A DNA stretch of 64,000 bases, taken from Limimaricola pyoseonensis (GTDB taxonomy: Bacteria; Pseudomonadota; Alphaproteobacteria; Rhodobacterales; Rhodobacteraceae). The stretch spans positions 434,001 through 498,000 of the forward strand of contig NZ_FNAT01000001.1 in the NCBI RefSeq assembly GCF_900102015.1. The letters are read 5' to 3'. The notes under the pieces were generated by a model, which worked only from the letters and a program-made list of their open reading frames with translations, was not told the origin of the DNA and made no database searches. A program made the translations under genes and the position numbers. Each line of letters starts with the position of its first letter. The first letter of the stretch is position 1. Positions 52,317 to 61,052 of this stretch are shown in pieces.

Positions 52317-53018
52317 ATGTCCGACGAAGACGATATCGTCCTGTCCGAACTCGACGACGAGGAGCTCGTCGCCCAGATGTTCGACGACCTCTACGACGGT
52401 CTGAAGGACGAGATCATGGAGGCCACCGAGATCCTGCTGGAGCGTGGCTGGCAGCCCTACGAGGTGCTGACCAAGGCGCTGGTGGGTGGCATGACCATCG
52501 TCGGCAACGATTTCCGCGACGGCATCCTGTTCGTGCCCGAGGTGCTCCTGGCCGCCAACGCCATGAAGGGCGGCATGTCGATCCTGAAGCCGCTCCTGGC
52601 CGAGACCGGCGCGCCGCGCATGGGCAAGATGGTGATCGGCACCGTCAAGGGCGACATCCACGACATCGGCAAGAACCTCGTGGCAATGATGATGGAGGGT
52701 GCGGGCTTCGAGATCGTCGATCTCGGCATCAACAACCCGGTCGAGAACTACCTCGAGGCGCTGGAGCGCGAGCAGGCCGACATCCTCGGCATGTCGGCGC
52801 TGCTGACCACCACCATGCCCTACATGAAGGTCGTGATCGACACGATGAAGGAGAAGGGCATCCGCGATGACTACATCGTTCTCGTGGGCGGCGCGCCCCT
52901 GAACGAGGAGTTCGGCCGCGCGATCGGCGCCGACGCCTATTGCCGCGACGCCGCCGTGGCGGTGGAGACGGCGAAGGACTTCGTCGCACGCCGCCACAAT
53001 CAGATGGCCGCGGGCTGA
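52317..53018 (+). CDS. Corrinoid (cobalamin-binding) methyltransferase subunit
   Basis: A 233-residue MtbC/MttC-like corrinoid protein that shuttles methyl groups between a substrate methyltransferase and tetrahydrofolate. An N-terminal four-helix bundle (about 15-95; VLTKALVGGMTIVGNDF) precedes the Rossmann cobalamin domain. The cobalt-ligand motif DIHDIGKN (His115) is intact, with LGMSALLTTTMPYM and VLVGGAPLNEEF later. GAGGAG precedes the ATG. The DUF1638 gene follows 41 bases later. The likely methyl-donor enzyme is the MttB-like protein about 18 kb away; no methyltetrahydrofolate methyltransferase or reactivase was found here. Confidence 0.92.
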   Translation: MSDEDDIVLSELDDEELVAQMFDDLYDGLKDEIMEATEILLERGWQPYEVLTKALVGGMTIVGNDFRDGILFVPEVLLAANAMKGGMSILKPLLAETGAPRMGKMVIGTVKGDIHDIGKNLVAMMMEGAGFEIVDLGINNPVENYLEALEREQADILGMSALLTTTMPYMKVVIDTMKEKGIRDDYIVLVGGAPLNEEFGRAIGADAYCRDAAVAVETAKDFVARRHNQMAAG

Positions 53019-53059
53019 CCCCGGTTGCGCCGCCCCGGCGGCGCGACCATTTCCCTACC

Positions 53060-53692
53060 ATGACCGACCTGCCCTCAGACGACCAGCTGACGCGTTCGGG
53101 CCTTGCGCCCGAGGGGCGTGGCCGGGTGCTGCTGATCGCCTGCGGCGCGCTGGCGCGCGAGGTCCTCGCGCTGATCGGGCGCAACGGCTGGGACCATCTC
53201 GACCTGCACTGCCTGCCGGCGATCCTGCACAACCGCCCCGAGAAGATCGCGCCCGCGGTCGAGGCCGCCGTGCAGGCGCGCGGCGCGGGATACGACCGGG
53301 TCTTCGTGGTCTATGCCGATTGCGGCACCGGCGGAGACCTCGCCCGCACCTGCGAACGGCTCGGCGTCGGCATGGTCGAGGGGCCGCATTGCTATGCCTT
53401 CTACGAGGGCGTCGACGCCTTCGCCGCGCGCGGCGAGGTGACGAGCTTCTACCTCACCGACTTCCTCGTGCGGCAGTTCGACGCCTTCGTCTGGCAGCCG
53501 CTCGGCCTCGACCGGCACCCGGATCTGCGGGACATGTATTTCGGCAATTACGAGACGCTGGTCTACCAGGCCCAGACCGACGATGAGGCGCTCACCGAAC
53601 TGGCGCGCCGCCACGCCGAGCGTCTGGGGCTGGAATTCGAGCGCCGCGCGACCGGCTATGGGGAGCTGGAAGGCGCGCTGGCGCGGGCCTGA
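53060..53692 (+). CDS. DUF1638 protein linked to corrinoid methyltransfer
   Basis: A 210-residue soluble protein of unknown function. It has five cysteines in conserved-looking contexts: Cys28 (IACGALAREV), Cys51 (HCLPAILHNRP), Cys88 (YADCGTGGDL), Cys98 and Cys111 (GPHCYAFYEG), plus a C-terminal YFGNYETLVYQAQ block. DUF1638 genes are often found beside corrinoid proteins, and here it directly follows one. The Cys/His pattern suggests metal or cofactor binding, perhaps corrinoid loading or reactivation; this is inference. It is likely cotranscribed with the corrinoid gene. Confidence 0.85.
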   Translation: MTDLPSDDQLTRSGLAPEGRGRVLLIACGALAREVLALIGRNGWDHLDLHCLPAILHNRPEKIAPAVEAAVQARGAGYDRVFVVYADCGTGGDLARTCERLGVGMVEGPHCYAFYEGVDAFAARGEVTSFYLTDFLVRQFDAFVWQPLGLDRHPDLRDMYFGNYETLVYQAQTDDEALTELARRHAERLGLEFERRATGYGELEGALARA

Positions 53693-54103
53693 TCAGGCGG
53701 CGGCCATCGCGGTTTCGCGGATCCGCTCGACCATCGCGCGCAGGCCGTTCGAACGCTGCGCCGAGAGGTGGTCGTTCAGCCCGAGCCGGGCCAGCTCGCC
53801 GCCGGCATCGATGCGCGGCACGTCCTGCACCGGCACGCCGTCATAAAGCGCGTGCAGCACCGCGATCAGGCCGCGCACGATCATCGCGTCGCTGTCGCCG
53901 CGGAAATGGAAGGTGCCGTTCTCGGGCGCGGGCACCAGCCAGACCTGGCTCGCGCAGCCATGCACCTTGGTCGCGGGCACCTTCAGCGCGTCCTCGAGCG
54001 GCGCCATCGCCTTGCCCAGCTCGATGACATGCCGGTAGCGGTCCTCCCAGTCGTCGAGGAACTCGAAGGTGTCGGCGATGTCTTCGAAGGCGGCTTGGGC
54101 CAT
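53693..54103 (-). CDS. sufE: Cysteine desulfuration protein SufE
   Basis: SufE accepts sulfur from the SufS desulfurase and passes it to the SufBCD scaffold for iron-sulfur cluster assembly. The 136-residue protein has its acceptor Cys50 in VHGCASQVW and the helical core (FEFLDDWEDRYRHVIELG). The ATG at 54103 is used because the upstream frame is not coding. Other suf genes are not in the window. It converges with the DUF1638 gene; their stop codons abut. Confidence 0.94.
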   Translation of the reverse strand: MAQAAFEDIADTFEFLDDWEDRYRHVIELGKAMAPLEDALKVPATKVHGCASQVWLVPAPENGTFHFRGDSDAMIVRGLIAVLHALYDGVPVQDVPRIDAGGELARLGLNDHLSAQRSNGLRAMVERIRETAMAAA

Positions 54104-54198
54104 CTGCGTCTCCTGTGCTCGGTCTGTGTCCCTTAGGTAAGAACCATTGGCGAATTTGCCAGTGGGCGGCATCGCCTGCGGCCACTCGGGCGGCGGTC

Positions 54199-55371
54199 TC
54201 AGAGCTCGACCGTCACCACCTGCGCGCCCTTGGCGGCAAGGCCCACCCGGCCCTCGCAGAGCGCCAGCGCCTCTTCGCCGAACACCTCGCGCCGCCAGCC
54301 ATAGAGCGCGTGCACGTCGCGCTCGCCCGCCGCCAGCATGTCGAGATCGGCCGAGCTGGCGATCAGCTTCGGCGCCACGCCCTCGGCCTCGGAGCGGGCC
54401 TTGAGCAGCACGCGCAAGAGGTCGGCCAGCGCCGGGTTCACCTGCAGCTGGTCGCGCGGCTTCTCGGATTTCGGCATCTTCTCGGGCGGGGTCTTGGCCG
54501 CGCGATCGACCGCGGCGAGGATGCCCTCGGCGATCTCGCCCTTGCGGGCCTCGCGCAAGAGCAGCCGCGAGCGGCCGAGATCCTTTTCCGAGGCCGGCCG
54601 GGTCGAGGCCAGCTCGACCAGAGCGTCGTCCTTGAAGACGCGCGACCGCGGCACGTCGCGCTCCTGCGCATAGGCCTCGCGGAACTTCGCAAGCTCGCGC
54701 AGCGCGGCGAGGAACTTGGGCGCGTTGGAGCGGGTCTTGACCCGCATCCAGGCGGTCTCGGGATCGACGCGGTAGGTGGCGGGGTCGTTCAGCACCGCCA
54801 TCTCCTCGGCCACCCAGCGGGCGCGGCCGGATTTCTGCAGCTGGCCCGCCAGCCATTCGTAGATCACCCGCAGATGGGTGACGTCGGCCAGCGCGTAGGC
54901 CTTCTGCGCCTCCGACAGCGGCCGGCGCGACCAGTCGGTGAAGCGCGAGGACTTGTCGATCTCGGCCTTGGCGATCTTGCGCACCAGCGTCTCGTAGCCC
55001 GCCTGCTCGCCGAAGCCGCAGACCATCGCGGCGACCTGCGTGTCGAACAGCGGCGCCGGGATCAGCCCGGCCTCGACCTGGAAGATCTCCAGATCCTGCC
55101 GCGCGGCGTGGAACACCTTGATGACGCCGGGGTCGCGGAACAGCTCGTAGAGCGGCGCGAGGCTCAGCCCCTCGACCATCGGGTCGACCAGCACCGCGCT
55201 GCCCTCGCCGCCATCGGGGCCGTCCTCGCCGGGATGGGCGATCTGCACGAGGCAGAGCTTGGAGTAGTAGGTCCGCTCGCGCAGGAACTCGGTGTCCACC
55301 GTGACATAGGGGTATTTCGCGGCGCGTTCGCAGAAGGCGGCGAGGTCTTCGGTGGTGGTGATGGTCTGCAT
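54199..55371 (-). CDS. rnd: Ribonuclease D
   Basis: RNase D is a 3'-to-5' exoribonuclease trimming tRNA and other RNA precursors. The 390 residues contain the DEDD exonuclease domain: DTEFLRE (Asp26, Glu28), FHAARQDLEIF and the final Asp in YALADVTHLRVIY. One HRDC domain follows (about 210-290), then a second, more diverged helical domain. Length and order fit the family. It stands alone, upstream of and facing the same way as sufE. Confidence 0.95.
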   Translation of the reverse strand: MQTITTTEDLAAFCERAAKYPYVTVDTEFLRERTYYSKLCLVQIAHPGEDGPDGGEGSAVLVDPMVEGLSLAPLYELFRDPGVIKVFHAARQDLEIFQVEAGLIPAPLFDTQVAAMVCGFGEQAGYETLVRKIAKAEIDKSSRFTDWSRRPLSEAQKAYALADVTHLRVIYEWLAGQLQKSGRARWVAEEMAVLNDPATYRVDPETAWMRVKTRSNAPKFLAALRELAKFREAYAQERDVPRSRVFKDDALVELASTRPASEKDLGRSRLLLREARKGEIAEGILAAVDRAAKTPPEKMPKSEKPRDQLQVNPALADLLRVLLKARSEAEGVAPKLIASSADLDMLAAGERDVHALYGWRREVFGEEALALCEGRVGLAAKGAQVVTVEL

Positions 55372-55460
55372 GTCGTCCCGGGCTTGCGGAGATGGAAGGG
55401 GGCGCGGCGGCCCGTCCCGTCCGTCTTAGGCCAAGTGCCGGGGGATGGAAAGCGCGCCGC

Positions 55461-56057
55461 TCAGAGCCGGATCGGCGTCCGGTCGCCCTGGGCGAAGCGG
55501 CGCAGCACCATGGGGTAAAGCCTGTGCTCCTGCTCCAGCACCCGCGCGGCGAGGCTGTCGGGCGTGTCGCCCGGCCGCACGGGCACCCGCGCCTGCCCCA
55601 GCACCGGCCCGCCGTCGAGCTCGGCCGTCACCTCGTGCACCGAGCAGCCATGCTCGGCGTCGCCCGCCTCGATGGCGCGCGCATGGGTGTGGAGCCCACG
55701 GTATTTCGGCAGCAAGGAGGGGTGGATGTTGAGCATCCGACCCTCCCAGCGGGCGATGAAGCCCGGGGTGAGGATGCGCATGAAACCGGCGAGGCAGATG
55801 ATGTCGGGCCGGGCCGCCTCGAGCGTCTCGGTCAGCGCCGCCTCGAAGGCGGCGCGGTCCTTTCCGAAGGGCCGGTGATCGACGGCGGCCGTCGGGATGC
55901 CGAGACCGGCGGCACGGGCGAGCCCGCCCGCCGCCGGGTCGTTCGAGGCCACCAGCACCGGCCGCGCCGGGTGATCGCCCGCCATGTCGCGGACCAGCGC
56001 CAGCATGTTCGAGCCGCCGCCGGAGATCAGGATGGCGACGCGGGCCGGCTCGGTCAC
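55461..56057 (-). CDS. purN: Phosphoribosylglycinamide formyltransferase
   Basis: PurN transfers a formyl group from 10-formyl-tetrahydrofolate to GAR in purine synthesis. The 198-residue protein has the nucleotide loop ISGGGSNM, the catalytic segment [18 protein letters not shown] (with the catalytic His) and the Asp in [13 protein letters not shown]. The start is a GTG at 56057 overlapping the purM stop (GTGA), so the two purine enzymes are co-translated. Confidence 0.96.
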   Translation of the reverse strand: MTEPARVAILISGGGSNMLALVRDMAGDHPARPVLVASNDPAAGGLARAAGLGIPTAAVDHRPFGKDRAAFEAALTETLEAARPDIICLAGFMRILTPGFIARWEGRMLNIHPSLLPKYRGLHTHARAIEAGDAEHGCSVHEVTAELDGGPVLGQARVPVRPGDTPDSLAARVLEQEHRLYPMVLRRFAQGDRTPIRL

Positions 56058-57094
56058 GACAGCGCGCCCTCGTACTCCACGCCCTGCCCGGCCACGACAT
56101 GGCCGAGCCGGTGCACCGTCTCGCCCGCGCCTTTCAGCAGCGTCTCCAGCGCTTCGGCGCGCGCGGCGTCGACCACCACGACCATGCCGATGCCGGAGTT
56201 GAAGGTCTTGAGCATCTCGGCCTGATCGAGCCCGCCTTCGCGCTTCAGCCAGTCGAACACCGGCGGCAGCGACCATGCGCCGAGGTCGATCTTCGCGCCC
56301 AGCCCGTCGGGCAGCACGCGCGGCAGGTTCTCGGTCAGCCCGCCACCTGTGATGTGCGCGAGCGCATGCACGCCGCCCGAACGGATCGCCGCCAGAACCG
56401 GCTTCACGTAGAGCCGGGTCGGCGCGAGCAGCGCCGCGCCGAGCGTCTCGTCCGCGAAGGGCGCGGCGTCGTCCCAGCCGAGGCCCGCGCGCTCGACGAT
56501 GCGGCGCACGAGGCTGTAGCCGTTGGAATGCACGCCGTCCGAGGCGAGGCCCAGGAGCACGTCGCCCTCGGCCACGCCGTCGGGCAGCGCGGTGCCGCGC
56601 TCCATCGCGCCCACGGCGAAGCCCGCGAGGTCGAAATCGCCGGCCGGGTACATGCCGGGCATCTCCGCCGTCTCGCCGCCGATCAGCGCCGCGCCCGAAG
56701 CCTCGCAGCCCGCCGCGATCCCCTCGATCACCCGCGCGGCGTGATCGAGCGACAGCTTGCCGGTGGCGAAGTAGTCGAGGAAGAACAGCGGCTCGGCGCC
56801 CTGGCAGACGAGGTCGTTGACGCACATCGCCACGAGGTCGATGCCGACGCCGTCGAGATGGCCGGTGTCGATCGCGATGCGCAGCTTGGTGCCGACGCCG
56901 TCGGTCGCGGCGACCAGCACCGGGTCGGTGAAGCCCGCGCCCTTGAGGTCGAACAGCGCCCCGAAGCCGCCGAGGCCGGACATGGTGCCGGGCCGGTCGG
57001 TGCGCTTGGCCGCGGGCTTGATCCGCTCCACGAGCGCGTTGCCCGCATCGATGTCCACGCCCGCCTGGGCGTAGGTCAGCCCGTCCTTCGTCAT
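56054..57094 (-). CDS. purM: Phosphoribosylformylglycinamidine cyclo-ligase
   Basis: PurM closes the imidazole ring to form AIR in purine synthesis. The 346-residue protein has the ATP/FGAM-binding motifs [30 protein letters not shown] and [16 protein letters not shown]. The ATG at 57094 is the canonical start ([18 protein letters not shown]). It is followed by purN in an overlapping pair. A CAU tRNA gene lies about 110 bases upstream on the other strand. Confidence 0.97.
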   Translation of the reverse strand: MTKDGLTYAQAGVDIDAGNALVERIKPAAKRTDRPGTMSGLGGFGALFDLKGAGFTDPVLVAATDGVGTKLRIAIDTGHLDGVGIDLVAMCVNDLVCQGAEPLFFLDYFATGKLSLDHAARVIEGIAAGCEASGAALIGGETAEMPGMYPAGDFDLAGFAVGAMERGTALPDGVAEGDVLLGLASDGVHSNGYSLVRRIVERAGLGWDDAAPFADETLGAALLAPTRLYVKPVLAAIRSGGVHALAHITGGGLTENLPRVLPDGLGAKIDLGAWSLPPVFDWLKREGGLDQAEMLKTFNSGIGMVVVVDAARAEALETLLKGAGETVHRLGHVVAGQGVEYEGALS

Positions 57095-57202
57095 CGCGTC
57101 CCCCGCATGCCGTCTGCCAGATTGCCGCCGCGATACCGCAGGACCCGGCAAAGGGCCAGCGCCAACTTGACCGGGGGGCCTGACCTGCTAGGAGGAGCGC
57201 GG

Positions 57203-57278
57203 GGGCCCGTAGCTCAACGGTCAGAGCAGACCGCTCATAACGGTTTGGTTGGGGGTTCGAATCCCTCCGGGCCTACCA
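57203..57278 (+). tRNA. tRNA with CAU anticodon (probably tRNA-Ile2, lysidine type; tRNA-Met possible)
   Basis: A complete 76-nt cloverleaf with encoded CCA. The acceptor stem is 57203-57209 with 57268-57274 (first pair G-U), the D arm starts GCTC, the anticodon stem is GACCG/CGGTT with loop CTCATAA (anticodon CAT, 57236-57238), and the T loop is TTCGAAT. The pairs C4-G69 and C5-G68 are those reported to mark tRNA-Ile2 for TilS lysidine modification in E. coli, and the elongator tRNA-Met there lacks them. I therefore favour isoleucine (AUA) over methionine. Confidence 0.75.
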
Positions 57279-57582
57279 GAACAACATCTAATTCGCTGAA
57301 CTCAAAGCGCATCATGCCCCGCACGGGGTAAGATGCGTTACTAACGGTAATAATGTCATGCCGGGCCGACCACACACGATTTCGGTGCTGATGCGATGCG
57401 CGGCAACGGTAGAAAGATATCACGCCGAGGGCGAGGCTGAGCGGTCCCGAAAGCGCTAAACACCGACACGTATTACCTTATCCCATTCAGTGATCCGTCT
57501 CACTCGGCCGTCGTGTCCTAATCTCGTTATTCGCGTACCATCCATGCGGGGACAATCTCCAAGTCTGGTCACAGCACCTGAC
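57279..57582. other. AT-richer stretch after the tRNA, no gene seen
   Basis: About 300 bases directly downstream of the tRNA are visibly AT-richer than the surrounding chromosome. They show no open frame with a ribosome-binding site and no tRNA or repeat. I searched for a second copy of the tRNA 3' end, which would mark an integrated element, and found none. It may be the remnant of an old insertion. Confidence 0.5.
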
Positions 57583-57936
57583 TTATTTGCTGGAGGCTAC
57601 CTCTCGGCATTGCCCATCCGATACCGACGAAACGGTCCCGTCAGCGGCAATCACCACATCTGCCCATCGACCAGCACCGTATTCGCGGCGTTCGATCACT
57701 TGCACGGCGAGATCGTTAGAGAACGGCGCCCGCACCCTGAGCCAAACTGCTTCAGGATGGATTTTCAGAACGTCATAGGTGCTTCCGCCATCGCTACGTG
57801 TTGCCGATGAACTGCTTTGGTCGATGACAATTTCGAACGGATCGCCTTGCCCCCAATTGCATCGGAACGTCAGCTCATCAGCGCAGACCGCGGTGGAGGT
57901 GATGCAGAGAAGTAGGCTGGTCATGGCTTGATACAT
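57583..57936 (-). CDS. Small secreted protein of unknown function
   Basis: A 117-residue protein with a clear signal peptide (MTSLLLCITSTAVCA, cleavage about residue 19). The mature part (FRCNWGQGDPFEIVID, then WLRVRAPFSNDL and SSVSDGQCREVASSK) contains two cysteines that could form one disulfide. CAGGAG seven bases before the ATG supports it as real. Base composition is lower in GC than its neighbours, so it may have been acquired horizontally. No family is recognised. Confidence 0.62.
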   Translation of the reverse strand: MYQAMTSLLLCITSTAVCADELTFRCNWGQGDPFEIVIDQSSSSATRSDGGSTYDVLKIHPEAVWLRVRAPFSNDLAVQVIERREYGAGRWADVVIAADGTVSSVSDGQCREVASSK

Positions 57937-58301
57937 CGCCTGCTCCTGTAGCAGATCACTTGCTTAGTGTCGTGCTGACAAGGCGCAAATAGCTCTACCC
58001 GAAGATGAACTAGCGCCGTCGCTTGTACGCATAACGCAATATGAGCAAATATGGCAAAGCTGGAAGAAACCCCTCCTCGCCCGCCAGGCAACATTTTTCG
58101 CAATGAACTGGCCCTCCTTCTTCGACATGCGGATCGAAGCTGCACACGGGCATTGGTCTGTAAGTTGGGACTACGCGTTCAATCCGAGCGGGCTTCGAAC
58201 CCGTTTCGAGGGAAATGGCGGTAGACCGTGAGAACATGACACGGTCGAGCAAGGCGCGACCATGTTATGATCGCTGCAGCAGCCGCACAGGAGCCGTCGA
58301 G
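57937..58301. other. AT-richer spacer before the universal stress gene
   Basis: About 365 bases with no confident gene. A minus-strand open frame of 47 codons (58010-58153) encodes a Cys-rich start and a hydrophobic end but has no Shine-Dalgarno sequence. Composition returns to the chromosomal average near 58300. It presumably contains the promoters of the two flanking genes. Confidence 0.4.
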
Positions 58302-58736
58302 ATGTTCAAGTCCATAGCGATCCCGATCGATCTGAGGCATCTGGACCAGATGCAGCGCGCGCTGGCCGTGGGGGCCGATCTCGCGCGCCATTTCGGCGCG
58401 ACGATCACCTACCTGTCGGCCACGCCTTCGGCGCCCAGCTCGGTCGCCCGGACGCCGGAGCAGTTCGCCCAGAAGCTGCAGGCCTTCGCCGCCGAGCAGT
58501 TCCCCGACGGCGCGGTCCGGACCGAGACGCACAGCTTCATCGTGAACGACCCCACCGGCGATCTCGACCACGCGCTGCTCGAGGAGATCAGGACGCTCGA
58601 CCCCGACCTCGTCATCATGGCGAGCCATCGGCCGGGCGTGGGGGACTATTTCTGGCCCTCGCATGGCGGCCGCATCGCCAGCCACGCGCCCGCGACCGTC
58701 ATGCTGGTGCGGGAGGACGTGGAACTCTCCGGCTGA
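58302..58736 (+). CDS. Universal stress protein (UspA family)
   Basis: A 144-residue single-domain Usp. The N-terminal strand and acidic residue (SIAIPIDLRHLDQM) and the C-terminal nucleotide-loop region (VIMASHRPGVGDYFWPSHGGRIASHAPATVMLVR, seen as ASHRPGVGDYFW and PATVMLVRED) fit the family. The exact GxxG-9-GST ATP motif is altered, so ATP binding is uncertain. AGGAG precedes the ATG at 58302. It lies directly upstream of the S9 peptidase gene. Confidence 0.85.
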   Translation: MFKSIAIPIDLRHLDQMQRALAVGADLARHFGATITYLSATPSAPSSVARTPEQFAQKLQAFAAEQFPDGAVRTETHSFIVNDPTGDLDHALLEEIRTLDPDLVIMASHRPGVGDYFWPSHGGRIASHAPATVMLVREDVELSG

Positions 58737-58894
58737 GCGGACCGGTCGCGCGGAGCCGGCAGCGACCTCGTGCGATGGTGCGTCGCGCGTGCCGACCAAT
58801 CGAACGCGGCCCTGCCGGTCACGGGCCGCACCGGCACGTTGTCATTCGGCCCCTCCGTCCCCACACTGAGGGGGACAGGATCCAAAGGACCAAC

Positions 58895-61003
58895 ATGCCG
58901 AACCCCTTCAAGGCCTTGCCCGACGCTCCGGTGGCCGAGCGCCGCCCCACTTCGACACGCGTCCATGGCGTGGCGCTCCATGACGACTATGCGTGGCTGC
59001 GCGCCGAAAACTGGCAGGAGGCGATGCGCGATCCGCGGCAGCTGCCGGCCGACATCGCCGCCTACCTGACCGCCGAGAACGACTATTACGAGGCGGCGAT
59101 GGCCGACACCGCGGCGCTGCAGGAACGCCTCGTCCGGGAGATGCGCGGCCGCATCAAGGAGGACGACAGCAGCGTGCCCCGCCGCAACGGTCCCTTCGCC
59201 TATGCCGTGCGCTTCGCCGACGGGGCCGAATACCCCCGGGTCGTCCGCACACCGCGCGAGGGCGGCGACGAGCACGTCCTGCTCGACGTCGATGTCGAGG
59301 CTGAGGCGCAGGACTACTTCCAGCTCGGCCGGACGCAGATCTCGCCGGATCACCGGACGCTGGCCTGGAGCGCCGACGTCAACGGCTCCGAGTTCTTCCG
59401 GCTGCGCTTTCGCGACATCGCCTCCGGCGCGGATCTCGACGAGGAGATCCCGGACGTGGCCTCGATGGCCTGGGCCGATGCGCGGACGCTGTTCTACGTG
59501 CGCGTCGATGCGCGGCACCACCCCAACAAGGTGTACCAGCACGTGCTGGGCAGCGACCCGGCGGAGGACGTGCTGGTCTTCACCGAGAGCGACACGCGCT
59601 ACGGCGTCGGCGTCGAGCGGCTGCGCTCGGGTGCCTATGTGGCGATCTCCACGGGCATGAACGACGAGAACGAGGTCCACCTGATCCCCACGGCCGACCC
59701 GGAGGCCGTGCCGCACGTGGTCGAGCCGCGCAGCACCGGCCTCGAATACGAGGTCGAGCACCAGGGCGACAGGCTGCTGATCCTGACCAATGCCGACGAC
59801 GCGGTCGACTTCAAGGTCGTCTCCGCCCCGGTCGCGCAGCCCTCGCGCGACAACTGGAGCGACCTGATCCCGCACGAGCCGGGCCGCATGATCGTGGGCC
59901 TCGCCGCCTTCGAGGGCTGGACGGTCTGGACCGAGCGGCGCAACGCCCTGCCCCGCATCTGCTACGTCGCCGCCGGCCGCCCGCCGGAAGAGGCGCAGGT
60001 GATCGGCTTCGAGGAGCAGGCCTATGCGCTGGCCGCCGATCCCGGCCCCGAATACGCCACCGACGTCTTCCGCTTCACCTATTCCTCGCCCACCACGCCG
60101 CCGCAGGTGTTCGACTACGACCTGTCGAGCGGCGAGCGCGTGCTGCGCAAGACGCAGGAGATCCCGTCGGGCCACGACCCGGCGGACTACGTCACCCTCC
60201 GTATCACGGCACCGTCGCATGACGGCGCCGAGGTGCCGGTGACGATCCTGCATCACAAGGACACGCCGCTCGACGGCAGCGCGCCCTGCCTGCTCTACGG
60301 CTACGGCTCCTATGGCGCGAGCATGCCGGCGGCCTTCTCGGCCAACCGGCTGTCGCTGGTGAATCGCGGCTTCGTCCATGCCATCGCGCATGTGCGCGGC
60401 GGCGAGGAGCTGGGGCGCGGCTGGTACGAGGCCGCGAAGTTCGGCGGCAAGCCCAACACCTTCCACGACTTCATCGCCGCGGCCGAGACGCTGATCGGCG
60501 GCGGCTACAGCGCCGCGGGCCGGATCGTCATCCAGGGCGGCTCGGCCGGCGGGCTGCTGGTGGGCGCGGTGCTGAACATGCGCCCGGACCTCTGGGCCGG
60601 GGCGATCGCCGACGTGCCCTTCGTCGACGTGCTGGCGACCATCCTCGACGACAGCCTGCCGCTGACCCCGGGCGAGTGGTCGCAATGGGGCAACCCGATC
60701 GAGAGCCGCGAGGCCTTCGAAGACATCCGGGGCTATTCGCCATATGACAACGTCGCGGCGCAGGACTACCCGCCGATGCTGGTGACCGCCGGCGTCTCGG
60801 ACCCGCGCGTGACCTACTGGGAGCCCGCCAAGTGGGTGGCCCGCCTGCGCGCCAGCAAGACCGACGACAACATCCTGATGCTGCGGACCAACATGACCTC
60901 CGGCCATTTCGGCAAGTCGGGGCGCTTCGCGGCGCTGGAGGACGCGGCGCGCAGCTATGCCTTTGCGCTGAAGGTCACGGGCGCGGATCCCGCGACGGCC
61001 TGA
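58895..61003 (+). CDS. Prolyl-oligopeptidase-family peptidase (oligopeptidase B-like)
   Basis: A 702-residue cytoplasmic serine peptidase (family S9). The N-terminal part forms a seven-bladed beta-propeller (about 70-400) that excludes large proteins. The C-terminal alpha/beta-hydrolase domain carries the catalytic Ser in QGGSAGGLL, Asp in SDPRVTYWEPAKW and His in SGHFGKSG. The GYGSYGASMPAAFS and HVRGGEELGRGWYEAAK segments are those of oligopeptidase B, which cleaves after Arg or Lys. AAAGGA precedes the ATG at 58895; the frame upstream is not coding. A GC hairpin follows. Confidence 0.92.
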   Translation: MPNPFKALPDAPVAERRPTSTRVHGVALHDDYAWLRAENWQEAMRDPRQLPADIAAYLTAENDYYEAAMADTAALQERLVREMRGRIKEDDSSVPRRNGPFAYAVRFADGAEYPRVVRTPREGGDEHVLLDVDVEAEAQDYFQLGRTQISPDHRTLAWSADVNGSEFFRLRFRDIASGADLDEEIPDVASMAWADARTLFYVRVDARHHPNKVYQHVLGSDPAEDVLVFTESDTRYGVGVERLRSGAYVAISTGMNDENEVHLIPTADPEAVPHVVEPRSTGLEYEVEHQGDRLLILTNADDAVDFKVVSAPVAQPSRDNWSDLIPHEPGRMIVGLAAFEGWTVWTERRNALPRICYVAAGRPPEEAQVIGFEEQAYALAADPGPEYATDVFRFTYSSPTTPPQVFDYDLSSGERVLRKTQEIPSGHDPADYVTLRITAPSHDGAEVPVTILHHKDTPLDGSAPCLLYGYGSYGASMPAAFSANRLSLVNRGFVHAIAHVRGGEELGRGWYEAAKFGGKPNTFHDFIAAAETLIGGGYSAAGRIVIQGGSAGGLLVGAVLNMRPDLWAGAIADVPFVDVLATILDDSLPLTPGEWSQWGNPIESREAFEDIRGYSPYDNVAAQDYPPMLVTAGVSDPRVTYWEPAKWVARLRASKTDDNILMLRTNMTSGHFGKSGRFAALEDAARSYAFALKVTGADPATA

Positions 61004-61012
61004 GATCCGGTC

Positions 61013-61044
61013 GGGCGCGCGGCCGGGTGTGGCCCGGCGCGCCC
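61013..61044. terminator. GC-rich hairpin between convergent peptidase and ABC genes
   Basis: GGGCGCGC (61013-61020) pairs with GCGCGCCC (61037-61044), with a further inner stem (CCGGG/CCCGG). It lies between the two convergent stops and lacks a T-run, so it is a likely but unproven terminator for both strands. Confidence 0.5.
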
Positions 61045-61052
61045 CTCCGCCG

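Noticed and set aside
57279-58301. Genomic island with att sites at the tRNA
   Set aside because: No integrase and no second copy of the tRNA 3' end were found, so only a composition anomaly is claimed.
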